Part shown: piece after piece, positions 1 through 9,000 of the stretch
How the letters are laid out: every line of letters starts with the position of its first letter
How positions within the stretch are numbered: the first letter of the stretch is position 1
DNA from: an uncultured Pseudoxanthomonas sp.
Lineage (GTDB): Bacteria > Pseudomonadota > Gammaproteobacteria > Xanthomonadales > Xanthomonadaceae
Assembly (NCBI GenBank): GCA_946479745.1
Contig: CAMLGZ010000035.1
Coordinates: 1 to 23,325 of the forward strand
Length of the DNA stretch: 23,325 bases
Direction: 5' to 3'
The notes under the pieces: model-generated
What the model saw: only the letters and a program-made list of their open reading frames with translations
What the model was told of the DNA's origin: nothing
Databases searched by the model: none
Program-made: the position numbers and the translations under genes

Positions 1-132
1 GTGATCATGCTGTCCTCCAAGGACGGCCTGTTCGACAAGGCGCGCGGCCGCATCGTCGGCTCCGAGCAATACCTGACCAAACCCTTCACCCGCGAAGAGC
101 TGCTCGACGCGATTCGCACCCACGTCGGCTGA
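1..132 (+). CDS. pilG: Type IV pilus response regulator PilG (3' end only)
   Basis: The first 43 codons are the C-terminal third of a CheY-like receiver; the gene begins upstream of the window. The residues VIMLSSKDGLFDKARGR and the following YLTKPF match what I remember of Pseudomonas PilG much better than PilH, and include the conserved receiver Lys of the TKPF motif. The phosphorylated Asp lies outside the window. In the Pil-Chp pathway PilG is phosphorylated by the ChpA kinase and promotes pilus extension and cAMP signalling. It is followed after 17 bp by pilI, so it is the upstream member of the same operon. The family assignment is secure; PilG rather than PilH rests on recalled sequence and on the order pilG-pilI. 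Confidence 0.85.
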   Translation: MIMLSSKDGLFDKARGRIVGSEQYLTKPFTREELLDAIRTHVG

Positions 133-149
133 CGGGAAGGAACGACGCC

Positions 150-683
150 ATGAGCCGCACTCCCTTCGATATCCTGGCCGAGTACGAGCGCCGCAGCCTG
201 GCCCACGCCGTGGCCCTGCCTGCGCGCGAGGCGGTCGCCGAGCAATGGCGCGGCGTCGGCTACCGCGTCGGCCAGCGCCGCCTGGTTTCCGGCTTCGAGG
301 ACGTGGTGGAAATCGTGCCGATCCCGCCGACCACGCCGGTGCCGGGCGCGCAGCCGTGGCTGCTGGGCATCGGCAATCTGCGCGGCAATCTTTTCCCGGT
401 GATCGACCTCAAGCATTTCCTGGAGGGCGAGCGCACCGTGCTGCATGAAGGCCAGCGCGTGCTGGTGGTGCGCCAGGCCGGCGGCGACGTCGCCCTGACC
501 ATCGACGAGCTGTATGGGCAGCGCAGTTTCACCGAAGACCAGGGCGTCGAACCCGGCGCGCTGGCCGAAGGACGCTACGCCCATTTCGTGGAGCGCGCGT
601 TCCATGGCGACGAGCACGACTGGGGAGTCTTTGCTTTGTCGCTGTTGGCGCGTACACCGGAATTCCGTCAAGCGTCGCTGTAA
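150..683 (+). CDS. pilI: PilI, CheW-like coupling protein of the Pil-Chp system
   Basis: This 177-residue cytoplasmic protein is a single CheW-type SH3-like domain. Visible family features are the segment PWLLGIGNLRGNLFPVIDL at about residues 69-87 and a following VLVVRQAGGDVALTIDELYG segment. Length is close to Pseudomonas PilI (about 178). CheW-like proteins dock the receptor (here PilJ) to the histidine kinase (here ChpA). The ATG at 150 is preceded by a strong ribosome binding site, GGGAAGGAA at 135-143. It sits 17 bp after pilG and 218 bp before pilJ. That gap is unusually long for this compact operon. Confidence 0.93.
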   Translation: MSRTPFDILAEYERRSLAHAVALPAREAVAEQWRGVGYRVGQRRLVSGFEDVVEIVPIPPTTPVPGAQPWLLGIGNLRGNLFPVIDLKHFLEGERTVLHEGQRVLVVRQAGGDVALTIDELYGQRSFTEDQGVEPGALAEGRYAHFVERAFHGDEHDWGVFALSLLARTPEFRQASL

Positions 684-901
684 GGCGGGGGTTTTTCGGC
701 GAAAGTGGAGACAAGGGCCGTTGGAAACGGTTCGGAACAGTCCGCCAGGAGGGCGGCGACAGGGATCCGGCGCATAGATGCGGGGTTCGTGAGAAAAGGT
801 CCGGGACCACCGGATCGCGTATCGGGCGGCGCACGGGGAGTGCGTAGCCGGATGAAAGTGAACTATTGCTGCACTTTGTCCAATTTTCAGGGGTTTGAAA
901 G
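684..901 (+). other. 218-bp leader between pilI and pilJ with several small hairpins
   Basis: No convincing gene lies here. The stretch contains short perfect inverted repeats: CCGTT/AACGG at 718-730, CCGCC/GGCGG at 742-756 and AAAGTG/CACTTT at 855-877. The last of these ends about 25 bp before the pilJ start. I did not recognise a known riboswitch, including the GEMM cyclic-di-GMP classes, although I could not run a covariance model. The region may be a structured 5' leader or hold an internal promoter for pilJ-chpA. I see no good -35/-10 pair. Confidence 0.35.
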
Positions 902-2938
902 ATGAGCACTGCACCGGATTCTCCCAAAGCCAGCAAACTCGGCAGCCTGGGAAGCAGCTTCTGGCTGGTCCTGCTGGCACTGTCGGTGATCCTGTTTGGC
1001 GCCAACACGGGCGTGGCTACTTACAAAGGCAGTCGGTTGTCCGGCGCTTCCACCGGCGCGGCGGACTTGCAGGTGCTTTCCCAGCAGCTGGCCAATCAGG
1101 GCCGCGAAGCGGTGGAAGGCAACGCCGAGGCGTTCAAGTCGTTCAAGGCGACCAAGGCGCAGATCGAGTCGACGGTAGCCACCACTAATAGCCGCTTCGG
1201 TTCCGAGACGGATATTTCAGATGCTTTGAGCCAGTTGACCGCCACCTGGACACCGTTGGGCAAGAGCGCCGATCAGCTGATCAGCAGCGAACCCGCCGTG
1301 CTGGCCCTGGCCGGCAACGCCGACCGCTTCACCTCGCAGGTGCCGCAGTTGCAGGCGCAGTTGAACGAAGTGGTGCGCGCCATGTCGGCCGGCGGCGCGC
1401 AGTCGTCGCAGATCTACAACGCCCTGCAGCAGGTCGTGGTGGCGGGCACCATGGCCCGCCGCGTCACCGAAATGCGTGCCGGCGGCAGCGGCGCGGCGAT
1501 GGCTGGCGACGCGCTGGCCCGCGACGCGGTGGTGTTCGGCCAGGTGCTGGAAGGCCTGCGCAACGGCAACCCGGATCTGGGCATTGCACCCCTGCGTAAT
1601 GCCGATGCGCTGTCCGCGCTGACGCAGTCGCAGACGCTGTGGACCACCATGAAGAAGGACCTGGACGCCATCACCGGCAGCTCCAAGAACCTGTTCGCCG
1701 CGCAGTCCGCCGCCGCGGCCATCACCAACGGCTCCAGCAAGATGCTGGACGACAGCAAGAAGCTGTTCGATGCGTTCTCCTCGTTCGGTTCGGCGCGCGA
1801 CACGCGCATGTTCCCCAATTTCTGGTTGGGTATCGTTTCCGGTATCGCCGCCCTGGTCTCCATCATCGGCTTGCTCTGGTCGCTGTACCGCAACCGCCAG
1901 CGCGAGCAGGAAATGCGCTACCAGACCCAGGTGGAATACAACAGCCGCAACCAGCAGGCGATTATGCGACTGCTGGACGAAATCAGTTCGCTGGGTGAAG
2001 GCGATCTGACCGTGAAGGCCACGGTGACCGAAGATATGACCGGCGCCATCGCCGACGCTATCAACTACGCCGTCGACGAACTGCGCCACCTGGTCACCAC
2101 CATCAACGACACCACCGTGCAGGTGGCCGCGTCCACCCAGGAAACCCAGGCCACTGCGCTGCAGCTGGCCGAGGCGGCCGGGCACCAGTCCGACCAGATC
2201 AACAGCGCCTCCGAGCGCATCAACGAAATCGCGGTCAGCATCGACCAGGTCTCGCGCAACTCCACCGAGTCGGCCGAAGTGGCGCAGCGCTCGGTGCAGA
2301 TCGCCACCGAGGGCGCCGGCGTGGTGCGCGAAACCATCCGCGGCATGGACCAGATCCGCGACCAGATCCAGGAAACGTCCAAGCGCATCAAGCGCCTGGG
2401 CGAGTCCTCGCAGGAAATCGGATCGGTGGTAGAACTGATCAACGACATTTCCGAACAGACCAACATCCTGGCCTTGAACGCCGCGGTGCAGGCGGCCTCG
2501 GCCGGTGAAGCGGGCCGCGGTTTCGCGGTGGTGGCCGACGAAGTGCAACGACTCGCCGAGCGCACTTCCGGCGCCACCCGGCGCATCGAGTCGCTGGTGC
2601 AGACCATTCAGGCCGACACCAACGAGGCGGTCAGTTCGATGGAACAGACCACTTCCGAAGTGGTGTCCGGTGCCCGCCTGGCCGAGGACGCCGGTACGGC
2701 ACTGGGCGAGATCGAGCGCGTGTCGAACGATCTCAACGAACTCATCAAGAGCATCTCCGGCGCAGCGCAGAAACAGTCCGCGGCGGCGACCGACATCACC
2801 CAGACCATGGGCGTGATTCGGCAGATCACCTCGCAGACCTCGCTGGGCGCCGGACAGACCGCCGAGTCCATCGGCCATCTGACCGAACTGTCGGCCGAAT
2901 TGCGCCGCTCGGTCGCCGACTTCAAGTTGCCGGGTTGA
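902..2938 (+). CDS. pilJ: PilJ, methyl-accepting chemotaxis receptor for twitching motility
   Basis: This 678-residue inner-membrane receptor has the expected PilJ layout and length (about 682 in Pseudomonas). A first membrane segment lies at about residues 20-38. An alpha-helical periplasmic region, rich in Gln and Ala, runs to about 304. A second membrane segment follows at about 305-327 and a HAMP linker to about 395. The cytoplasmic signalling coiled coil carries the receptor tip, DISEQTNILALNAAVQAA followed by AGEAGRGFAVVADEV, at about 515-550. PilJ senses pilus or surface state and controls ChpA through PilI and ChpC. The ATG at 902 follows TTGAAAG, a modest ribosome binding site. The neighbouring position of pilK, a CheR methyltransferase gene in Pseudomonas, is empty here. 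Confidence 0.95.
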   Translation: MSTAPDSPKASKLGSLGSSFWLVLLALSVILFGANTGVATYKGSRLSGASTGAADLQVLSQQLANQGREAVEGNAEAFKSFKATKAQIESTVATTNSRFGSETDISDALSQLTATWTPLGKSADQLISSEPAVLALAGNADRFTSQVPQLQAQLNEVVRAMSAGGAQSSQIYNALQQVVVAGTMARRVTEMRAGGSGAAMAGDALARDAVVFGQVLEGLRNGNPDLGIAPLRNADALSALTQSQTLWTTMKKDLDAITGSSKNLFAAQSAAAAITNGSSKMLDDSKKLFDAFSSFGSARDTRMFPNFWLGIVSGIAALVSIIGLLWSLYRNRQREQEMRYQTQVEYNSRNQQAIMRLLDEISSLGEGDLTVKATVTEDMTGAIADAINYAVDELRHLVTTINDTTVQVAASTQETQATALQLAEAAGHQSDQINSASERINEIAVSIDQVSRNSTESAEVAQRSVQIATEGAGVVRETIRGMDQIRDQIQETSKRIKRLGESSQEIGSVVELINDISEQTNILALNAAVQAASAGEAGRGFAVVADEVQRLAERTSGATRRIESLVQTIQADTNEAVSSMEQTTSEVVSGARLAEDAGTALGEIERVSNDLNELIKSISGAAQKQSAAATDITQTMGVIRQITSQTSLGAGQTAESIGHLTELSAELRRSVADFKLPG

Positions 2939-3026
2939 GGGCAGGAAGAACACGAATGGAAGTCAGGAATTCCCGAGGGGCATCACCATTGCGCGGCCCG
3001 CGTGCCGCCGTCATGGGGGCACGCCG

Positions 3027-6000
3027 ATGAGTGCGCTGCGCGATGCCATGAGCCATGCGGTGCTGGGCTGGGTAAAACCCGAGCTGGATGAAACCCTGCG
3101 TTTGGCGCGGTCCGAAGTGGAGTTCTTCGCCGAAGATCCCGCCGACACCTCGCGCATGCATTTCTGCGCCGGCTACCTGCACCAGGTGCAAGGCACCTTG
3201 CGCATGGTCGAGCTGTACGCGCCGGCGATGGTGGCCGAAGAACTCGAACTGCTGGCGCGCGCGCTGCAGGAAAGAACCACGGTCGACCAGGACGAAGCCT
3301 GCGGCACGCTGATGCGCGGCACCGTACTGCTTCCCGATTACCTGGAACGCCTGCAGGGCGGCCATCGCGATATTCCGATCGTACTGCTGCCGTTGCTCAA
3401 CGACATCCGCGCCGCGCGCGGCGCATCGGGCCTGAGCGAAAGCGTGCTGTTCGCACCCGACCTGGAACAACCGCTGCCGCAGGAACTGCCGTTACCGGAA
3501 GTGCTTTCCTGGCAGGCGCGCCAGGCGCGGGTCGGCGAGGCGCAGGAGCAGCTGGACCAGGCGCTTTCCGCCTGGCCGGAAGATGCCGCGCCCGCCGATG
3601 CCGGCGCGCTCGCCGGAGCGGTCCACCGCCTGCTGGAAAGCGTCGAACACATCGCCACCCGACGCATGCTTTGGGTGGCCTCTTCGGTGGCAGAAGCTTT
3701 GCGCGACGGCGCCTTGCCGGCGACGCCGGCATTGCGGCAAGCCTATGCGGGGGTCAGCCGCGCAGTGCGGGCTTCGCAGCAGGAAGGCGCCATGGGCGCA
3801 GCCACGCCCAGCAGCCAGGAACCGACCCGTCACCTGCTTTATCTGGTGGCCCAATCGCCGGTGCGGCACGCCGCGCTGGACCAGTTGCGCGAAGCTTTCG
3901 CCCTGGATGCCGAACTGCCCAGCGAAGCGGAAATGGATCATGCGCGCGGCAGCGTCAGCGGGCGCAATCGCGCGCTGCTGGATACCGTCGGCAGCGCGGT
4001 CAAAGAAGAATTGCTGCGCATCAAGGATGCGTTGGACCTGCATCTGCGCACCGGCGCCGAAGTAGGAGCATTGCAGGCCCAGGTCGTCGAACTGGGCAAC
4101 GTCGCCGATACGCTGGGCATGGTGGGCCTGGGCGTGGCGCGCGGAGTGGTCGTGCAGCAACGCGACGTACTGCGCGAAATGGTGCAGGGCGAGCGTCTGG
4201 CCGATGAGGGCGCATTGCTCGATATCGCCGGCGCGCTGCTGTACGTGGACGCATCGCTGGACGACCAGGTAGCGCGTCTGGGCGAGTCGGCGAACGGCTC
4301 GGCCGATACGACCAGCTCCGAATCGCAACGCACGGTCGAAGTGCTGGCGCAGGAAGCCATGCGCAACTTCTCCTCCGCGCGCGAAGGTTTCGTCGCCTTC
4401 ATCGAAACCAACTGGAACCATGCCGAGCTGGAGCAGGTGCCGCGCCTTCTGTCCGAAGTCGCAGGCGCTTTGCGCATGCTGGAATTACCCGAACCGGCCG
4501 ACTACCTGCTGGGCGTGCGCCAGTACGTGGCGGTCGAACTGATCGGCAAGCGGCGCGTGCCCGGCGGCCAGCAGCTGGACACCCTGGCCGATGCCATGGC
4601 CAGCCTCGAGTACTACCTCGAAGCCCTGCGCGAACGCCGCCCCAACCGCGACGAGATCCTGGACATCACCCGCAGCAGCCTGGAGAAATTGCGCTACTGG
4701 CCGGTGCCGGCCGAGGAGCAGATCGCGCAGGAAACGGTGGTCTTGGCCGAGGCGGACACGTCTGTCGGAATCACGTCTGTCGGAATCGAGCCTTTCGAAA
4801 GCGAGCCCGCCGAAAGCAGTCCTGCCGAAAGCACGCCTGCCGTAGTCATGGAGGAGGCCGAATCCGCGTCCTTCGATGCGCCGTTGGAAAGTACCGCCGA
4901 AACGGTCGAAGCCGATCGTTCGGCCGTCGACGTTGCGGCCAATGACGCGGAAGACGCTGCCGCTCTTCCTCTCGATACCGCCGCGCTGGAGGCGCTGGAA
5001 GTAGAGGAAGCGCTGCAGGCGCTGGAATTGGAAGCCGCTTCGCTGGTCGAGGCTGACCAGACGCCGGAAGAAGACGCGGCACCGGTGCAAGCCGATACTG
5101 CCGTCGCTGCGCCGGTGGCCGACGCGGTCCTGCGGAACGAGCCGGCGATGGGCGGTTTCGAGACCGTCGCAAGCGATATCGACGATGATATTCGCGAAGT
5201 GTTCCTGGAAGAGTTCGACGAGGAAATCGTCAATCTCAACCAGATGCTGCCGGCCTGGAGCGCCGCTCCCGACAACATGGAGCGCTTGCGGTCCATCCGC
5301 CGCGTATTCCACACGCTCAAGGGCAGTGGCCGCTTGGTCGGTGCCAAGTTGTTGGGCGAATTCAGCTGGAAGATCGAGAATATGCTCAACCGCGTGCTCG
5401 ACGGCACGCGTGCGCCTTCAGGCGCGGTGATCGCGTTGCTGGAGCATTCCACACGGGTGCTGCCGCAACTCAATGCCGCATTGCGCGGACAGGGTCATGT
5501 CAGTGCGGACCTGATCGGTCTGCAGGAGCTCAGCGACCGCGTCGCCGCAGGCGAGGAGGCTTTCTACAAGGCGGCCGCAGCAACGAACGCCGTTTCCGCC
5601 GATCGGGATCAGGAATCGAAAAGCGAAGTCGTGGCGAAATTCGAGCCTGAAACCGAGGGCACTCCGGCCTCGGTGGACGGAGTCTTGCGCGAGATCCTGG
5701 AAACGGAAGTCGGCGCGCATCTGGAAACCGTCGACGCATGGCTGGCGCGGGCACAAGCCGCACCCACCCACGCCGACGAATCGCTGTTGCGCGCGTTCCA
5801 TACCATGAACGGCGCGTTCGCCATGGCCGACGTGCCCGAGATCACCGAGGTCACCGCTGCCGCCGAGCAATACGTTAAGCGTCTGTCTTCCGCGAAGGAA
5901 ATCGCATCCGCCGAAGGCATGGCCGCGTTGGCCGACAGCGCGTACGCGATCCGGCGCAGCATCGCCGCCTTGCAGGCATCTTCGCCGCGCATCCCGGTCT

Positions 6001-9000
6001 TCGCCGCGCTTGCGGCGCAGCTGGTCGGCCTGCGCGACAGCCTGCCGGAAGTCAGGTCCTCGGCGGTCATCGTCGACGACTCGGCGCAAGGCACCTACAC
6101 CGAAGCGATGCCCAGCATCGCGCCGCCGGTATCGCCCAACGACATCGAGCTCTCGGCGCACGACCTGTCCGCCTATTTCGGCCACGAAACCGAAACCACG
6201 GCGCCGGCGAGCGACGAGTTGACCTTCGATGACCAGCCGATCGTGCTGGAAACCGAAGAGGCGTCGCCAGGACAGCAGGCGGTCACGTTCTACGACGTGG
6301 AACTGACCTACGTACGCGAACCGGTCGAGCGGCCGCTCGTGTCCGCCACCGAAGGCGGCGAAACCGCGGAGAGCGCCGAGCAGGCGTTGCACGACTTCGG
6401 GGAAACTGCCGGGAGCGCGGAAGAAGAACCTGTGCTCGAGGAATCGGCGACGACCGAAGAGCCCGACGCGGCGGAAGACATTGCGGTTGAGGAGCTCGTT
6501 GTGGAGGAGCTCACTGTCGAAGAACTCGCCGTTGAAGAGCCCGCCGTCGAAGAGCCCACCGTCGAAGAGTCCACCGTCGAAGAGCCGGTCACGGAAGAGT
6601 CCTCCATTGAGGCGTCTGCTCTCGAAAAGACGACCGTCGAAGAAACCGCTCTTGATGAGCCTGCTCTCGTCCTGGAGGAGCCCTCTCTCGAAGAGCCCGC
6701 CGCCGTCGAAGAGATCGCCGTCGAAGAGTCGGTCCTGGAAGAGCCCGCCATCGACGAAGTGGAATTCGAAACGCCCGTCGAGGCGGTGCAGGCCGAAGAG
6801 ACCGCAAGCGAACCGGTGGAAGCCGAGGCGATCGAAGCCGGTTCCGCGCAATCCGATGTGGAAGTGATCGAAACAACAGAAACAGTCATCGATACCGTCG
6901 AGCCCCCGAGCGACGTCGTGCCGGAGCAGCCGGCAGTGGAGACAGGGGTGCAGGAAATGATGGATACCGTGGCGGCAGGACCCGACGAATCCGGCGACAC
7001 GTTGCCGGCCGAGGACGTTGCGGAAGAACAGGAAACGGCGGCGACCGCCGTTACTGCAGCGCCCGCGGCGCCCGACGACGCGCTGGATTTCACCGAGCTG
7101 GATCGGGATCTGGTGGATATCTTTGTCGAAGAGGGCAACGACCTGCTCGACCATTCCGACGGCTTGCTGGCCAAGCTTCGCGAAACCCCCGACGACCGCT
7201 CCCTGGTCACCGGTCTGCAGCGCGATCTGCACACCATCAAGGGCGGCGCGCGCATGGCGGGCATCAACGCCATCGGCGATCTGGGCCATGCGATCGAATC
7301 GCTGCTGGAACAGGTTGCGGCGCAACGCATCGACCTGGATGGCGACAGCGTGCGCCTGCTCGAACGCGGTTTCGACAGTTTGCATGGTCTTGTGACCAAG
7401 GTCGGCGCGCATCGCAAGGCGCCGATGCCGACCGGTCTCATCGCCGAGTTCGAGCAACGTGCGCATCCGCAGGCAGCAGTGGCGGCCGATGCGTCCGGCG
7501 ACGGCGGGATTTCCGCACCTGCGGTCGTCCTGGCGCCGCTTTCGGCACCCATCGACACCGCATTTGCGGGCGACGACGAGGCGATGCCCTACGCCGCGCA
7601 GGAACAGGTACGCGTTCGCGCCGACCTGCTCGACCGACTGGTCAACCACGCCGGCGAAGTGGCGATCTACCGTTCGCGCCTGGAACAGCAATTGGGCGCG
7701 TTCCGCGGAGCGATGTCCGAGCTGGACCGCACCAACATCCGTCTGCACGATCAGCTGCGCCGCCTGGATCTGGAAACCGAAGCGCAGATCGTCGCGCGTT
7801 ACCAGCGCGAGCAGGACAAGCGCGATCCCACCTTCGATCCGCTGGAGCTGGACCGCTTCTCCACCCTTCAGCAGCTCAGCCGCGGTTTGGCCGAGTCGGC
7901 GGCCGACATCACCGGTCTGCAAGGCGTGCTGGACGATCTGGCCCGCCAGTACGACACCTTGCTGCAACAGCAGTCGCGCGTGAGTTCGGAGCTGCAGGAC
8001 GGCCTGATGCGCGCGCGCATGGTGCCGTTCGACGGGCTGGTTCCGCGCCTGCGCCGCGTGCTGCGCCAGGCCGCCACCGATACCGGCAAGCAGGTCAAGC
8101 TGCACCTGGACGGCGCCCACGGCGAACTGGACCGCAACGTGCTGGAGCGCATGACCGCCCCGTTGGAGCACCTGCTGCGCAATGCGGTGGCCCACGGTCT
8201 GGAATCGCCCAAGCAGCGCCGCAAGAAGAACAAGCCCGAAGAAGGTACGGTGCAGATCGCACTGCGCCGCGAAGGCGCGGAAATGGTGTTCCAGGTGTCC
8301 GACGACGGCGCCGGCATCAATCACGCTGCGATCCGTCGCCGCGCCGAACAGCGCGGCATGGTGCAGTCCGACGCGCAGCTGACCGATAGCGATCTGGAAC
8401 GCCTGATCCTGGAATCGGGTTTCAGTACGTCCGACAGTATCAGCCAGCTTGCTGGTCGCGGCGTCGGCATGGACGTGGTCTACAGCGAAGTCCGCCAGCT
8501 CGGCGGCTCGCTGGAAATCGCTTCCGAATCCGACAAGGGCACCACCTTCACCCTGCGCCTGCCGCAGACCCTGGCGGTCACCCAGGCGGTGTTCGTGCAG
8601 ATCGGCGAGACGCAGTTCGCGGTGCCGGTCGCGGCCGTGGGCGGCGTGGGCCGCATTTCGCGCGATCGCTTCGAAACCGCCGGCGCGGTCTATGTCTACG
8701 GTGGCGAGGAATACGTGCTGCACGACCTGGGTGCGCTGATCGGCCAACCGCCGGCGCGCGCTGAAGGCCAGCCGCAGGTGCCGTTGTTGCTGGTGCACGC
8801 CGGCGACCTGCGTGCGGCGGTGGCGGTGGACCAGGTGCTGGGCAACCGCGAAATCGTGGTCAAGCCGGTCGGTCCGCAGATCGCCTCGGTGCCGGGTATC
8901 TACGGCGCCACCATCACCGGCGACGGCCGCATCGTGGTGATCCTGGACGTCGCGCCGCTGGTGCGCCGCCATATCCTGCAGCCGAACCTCTTCGTCAGCG

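Noticed and set aside
684..901. Cyclic-di-GMP (GEMM) riboswitch before pilJ
   Set aside because: A loosely similar ACAGGG string is present, but the conserved GEMM core and its paired elements could not be laid out.
1217..2953. A 578-codon antisense frame over pilJ
   Set aside because: It mirrors the receptor coding sequence, has Gly/His/Gln-rich low-complexity composition and no recognisable domain.
5418..8972. A 1184-codon open frame antisense to chpA
   Set aside because: It is fully inside a well-supported kinase gene. Long antisense frames are expected at this GC content and codon bias, and the translation (Gln/His/Arg/Val-rich, with FDG repeats mirroring the VEE tract) looks like no protein.
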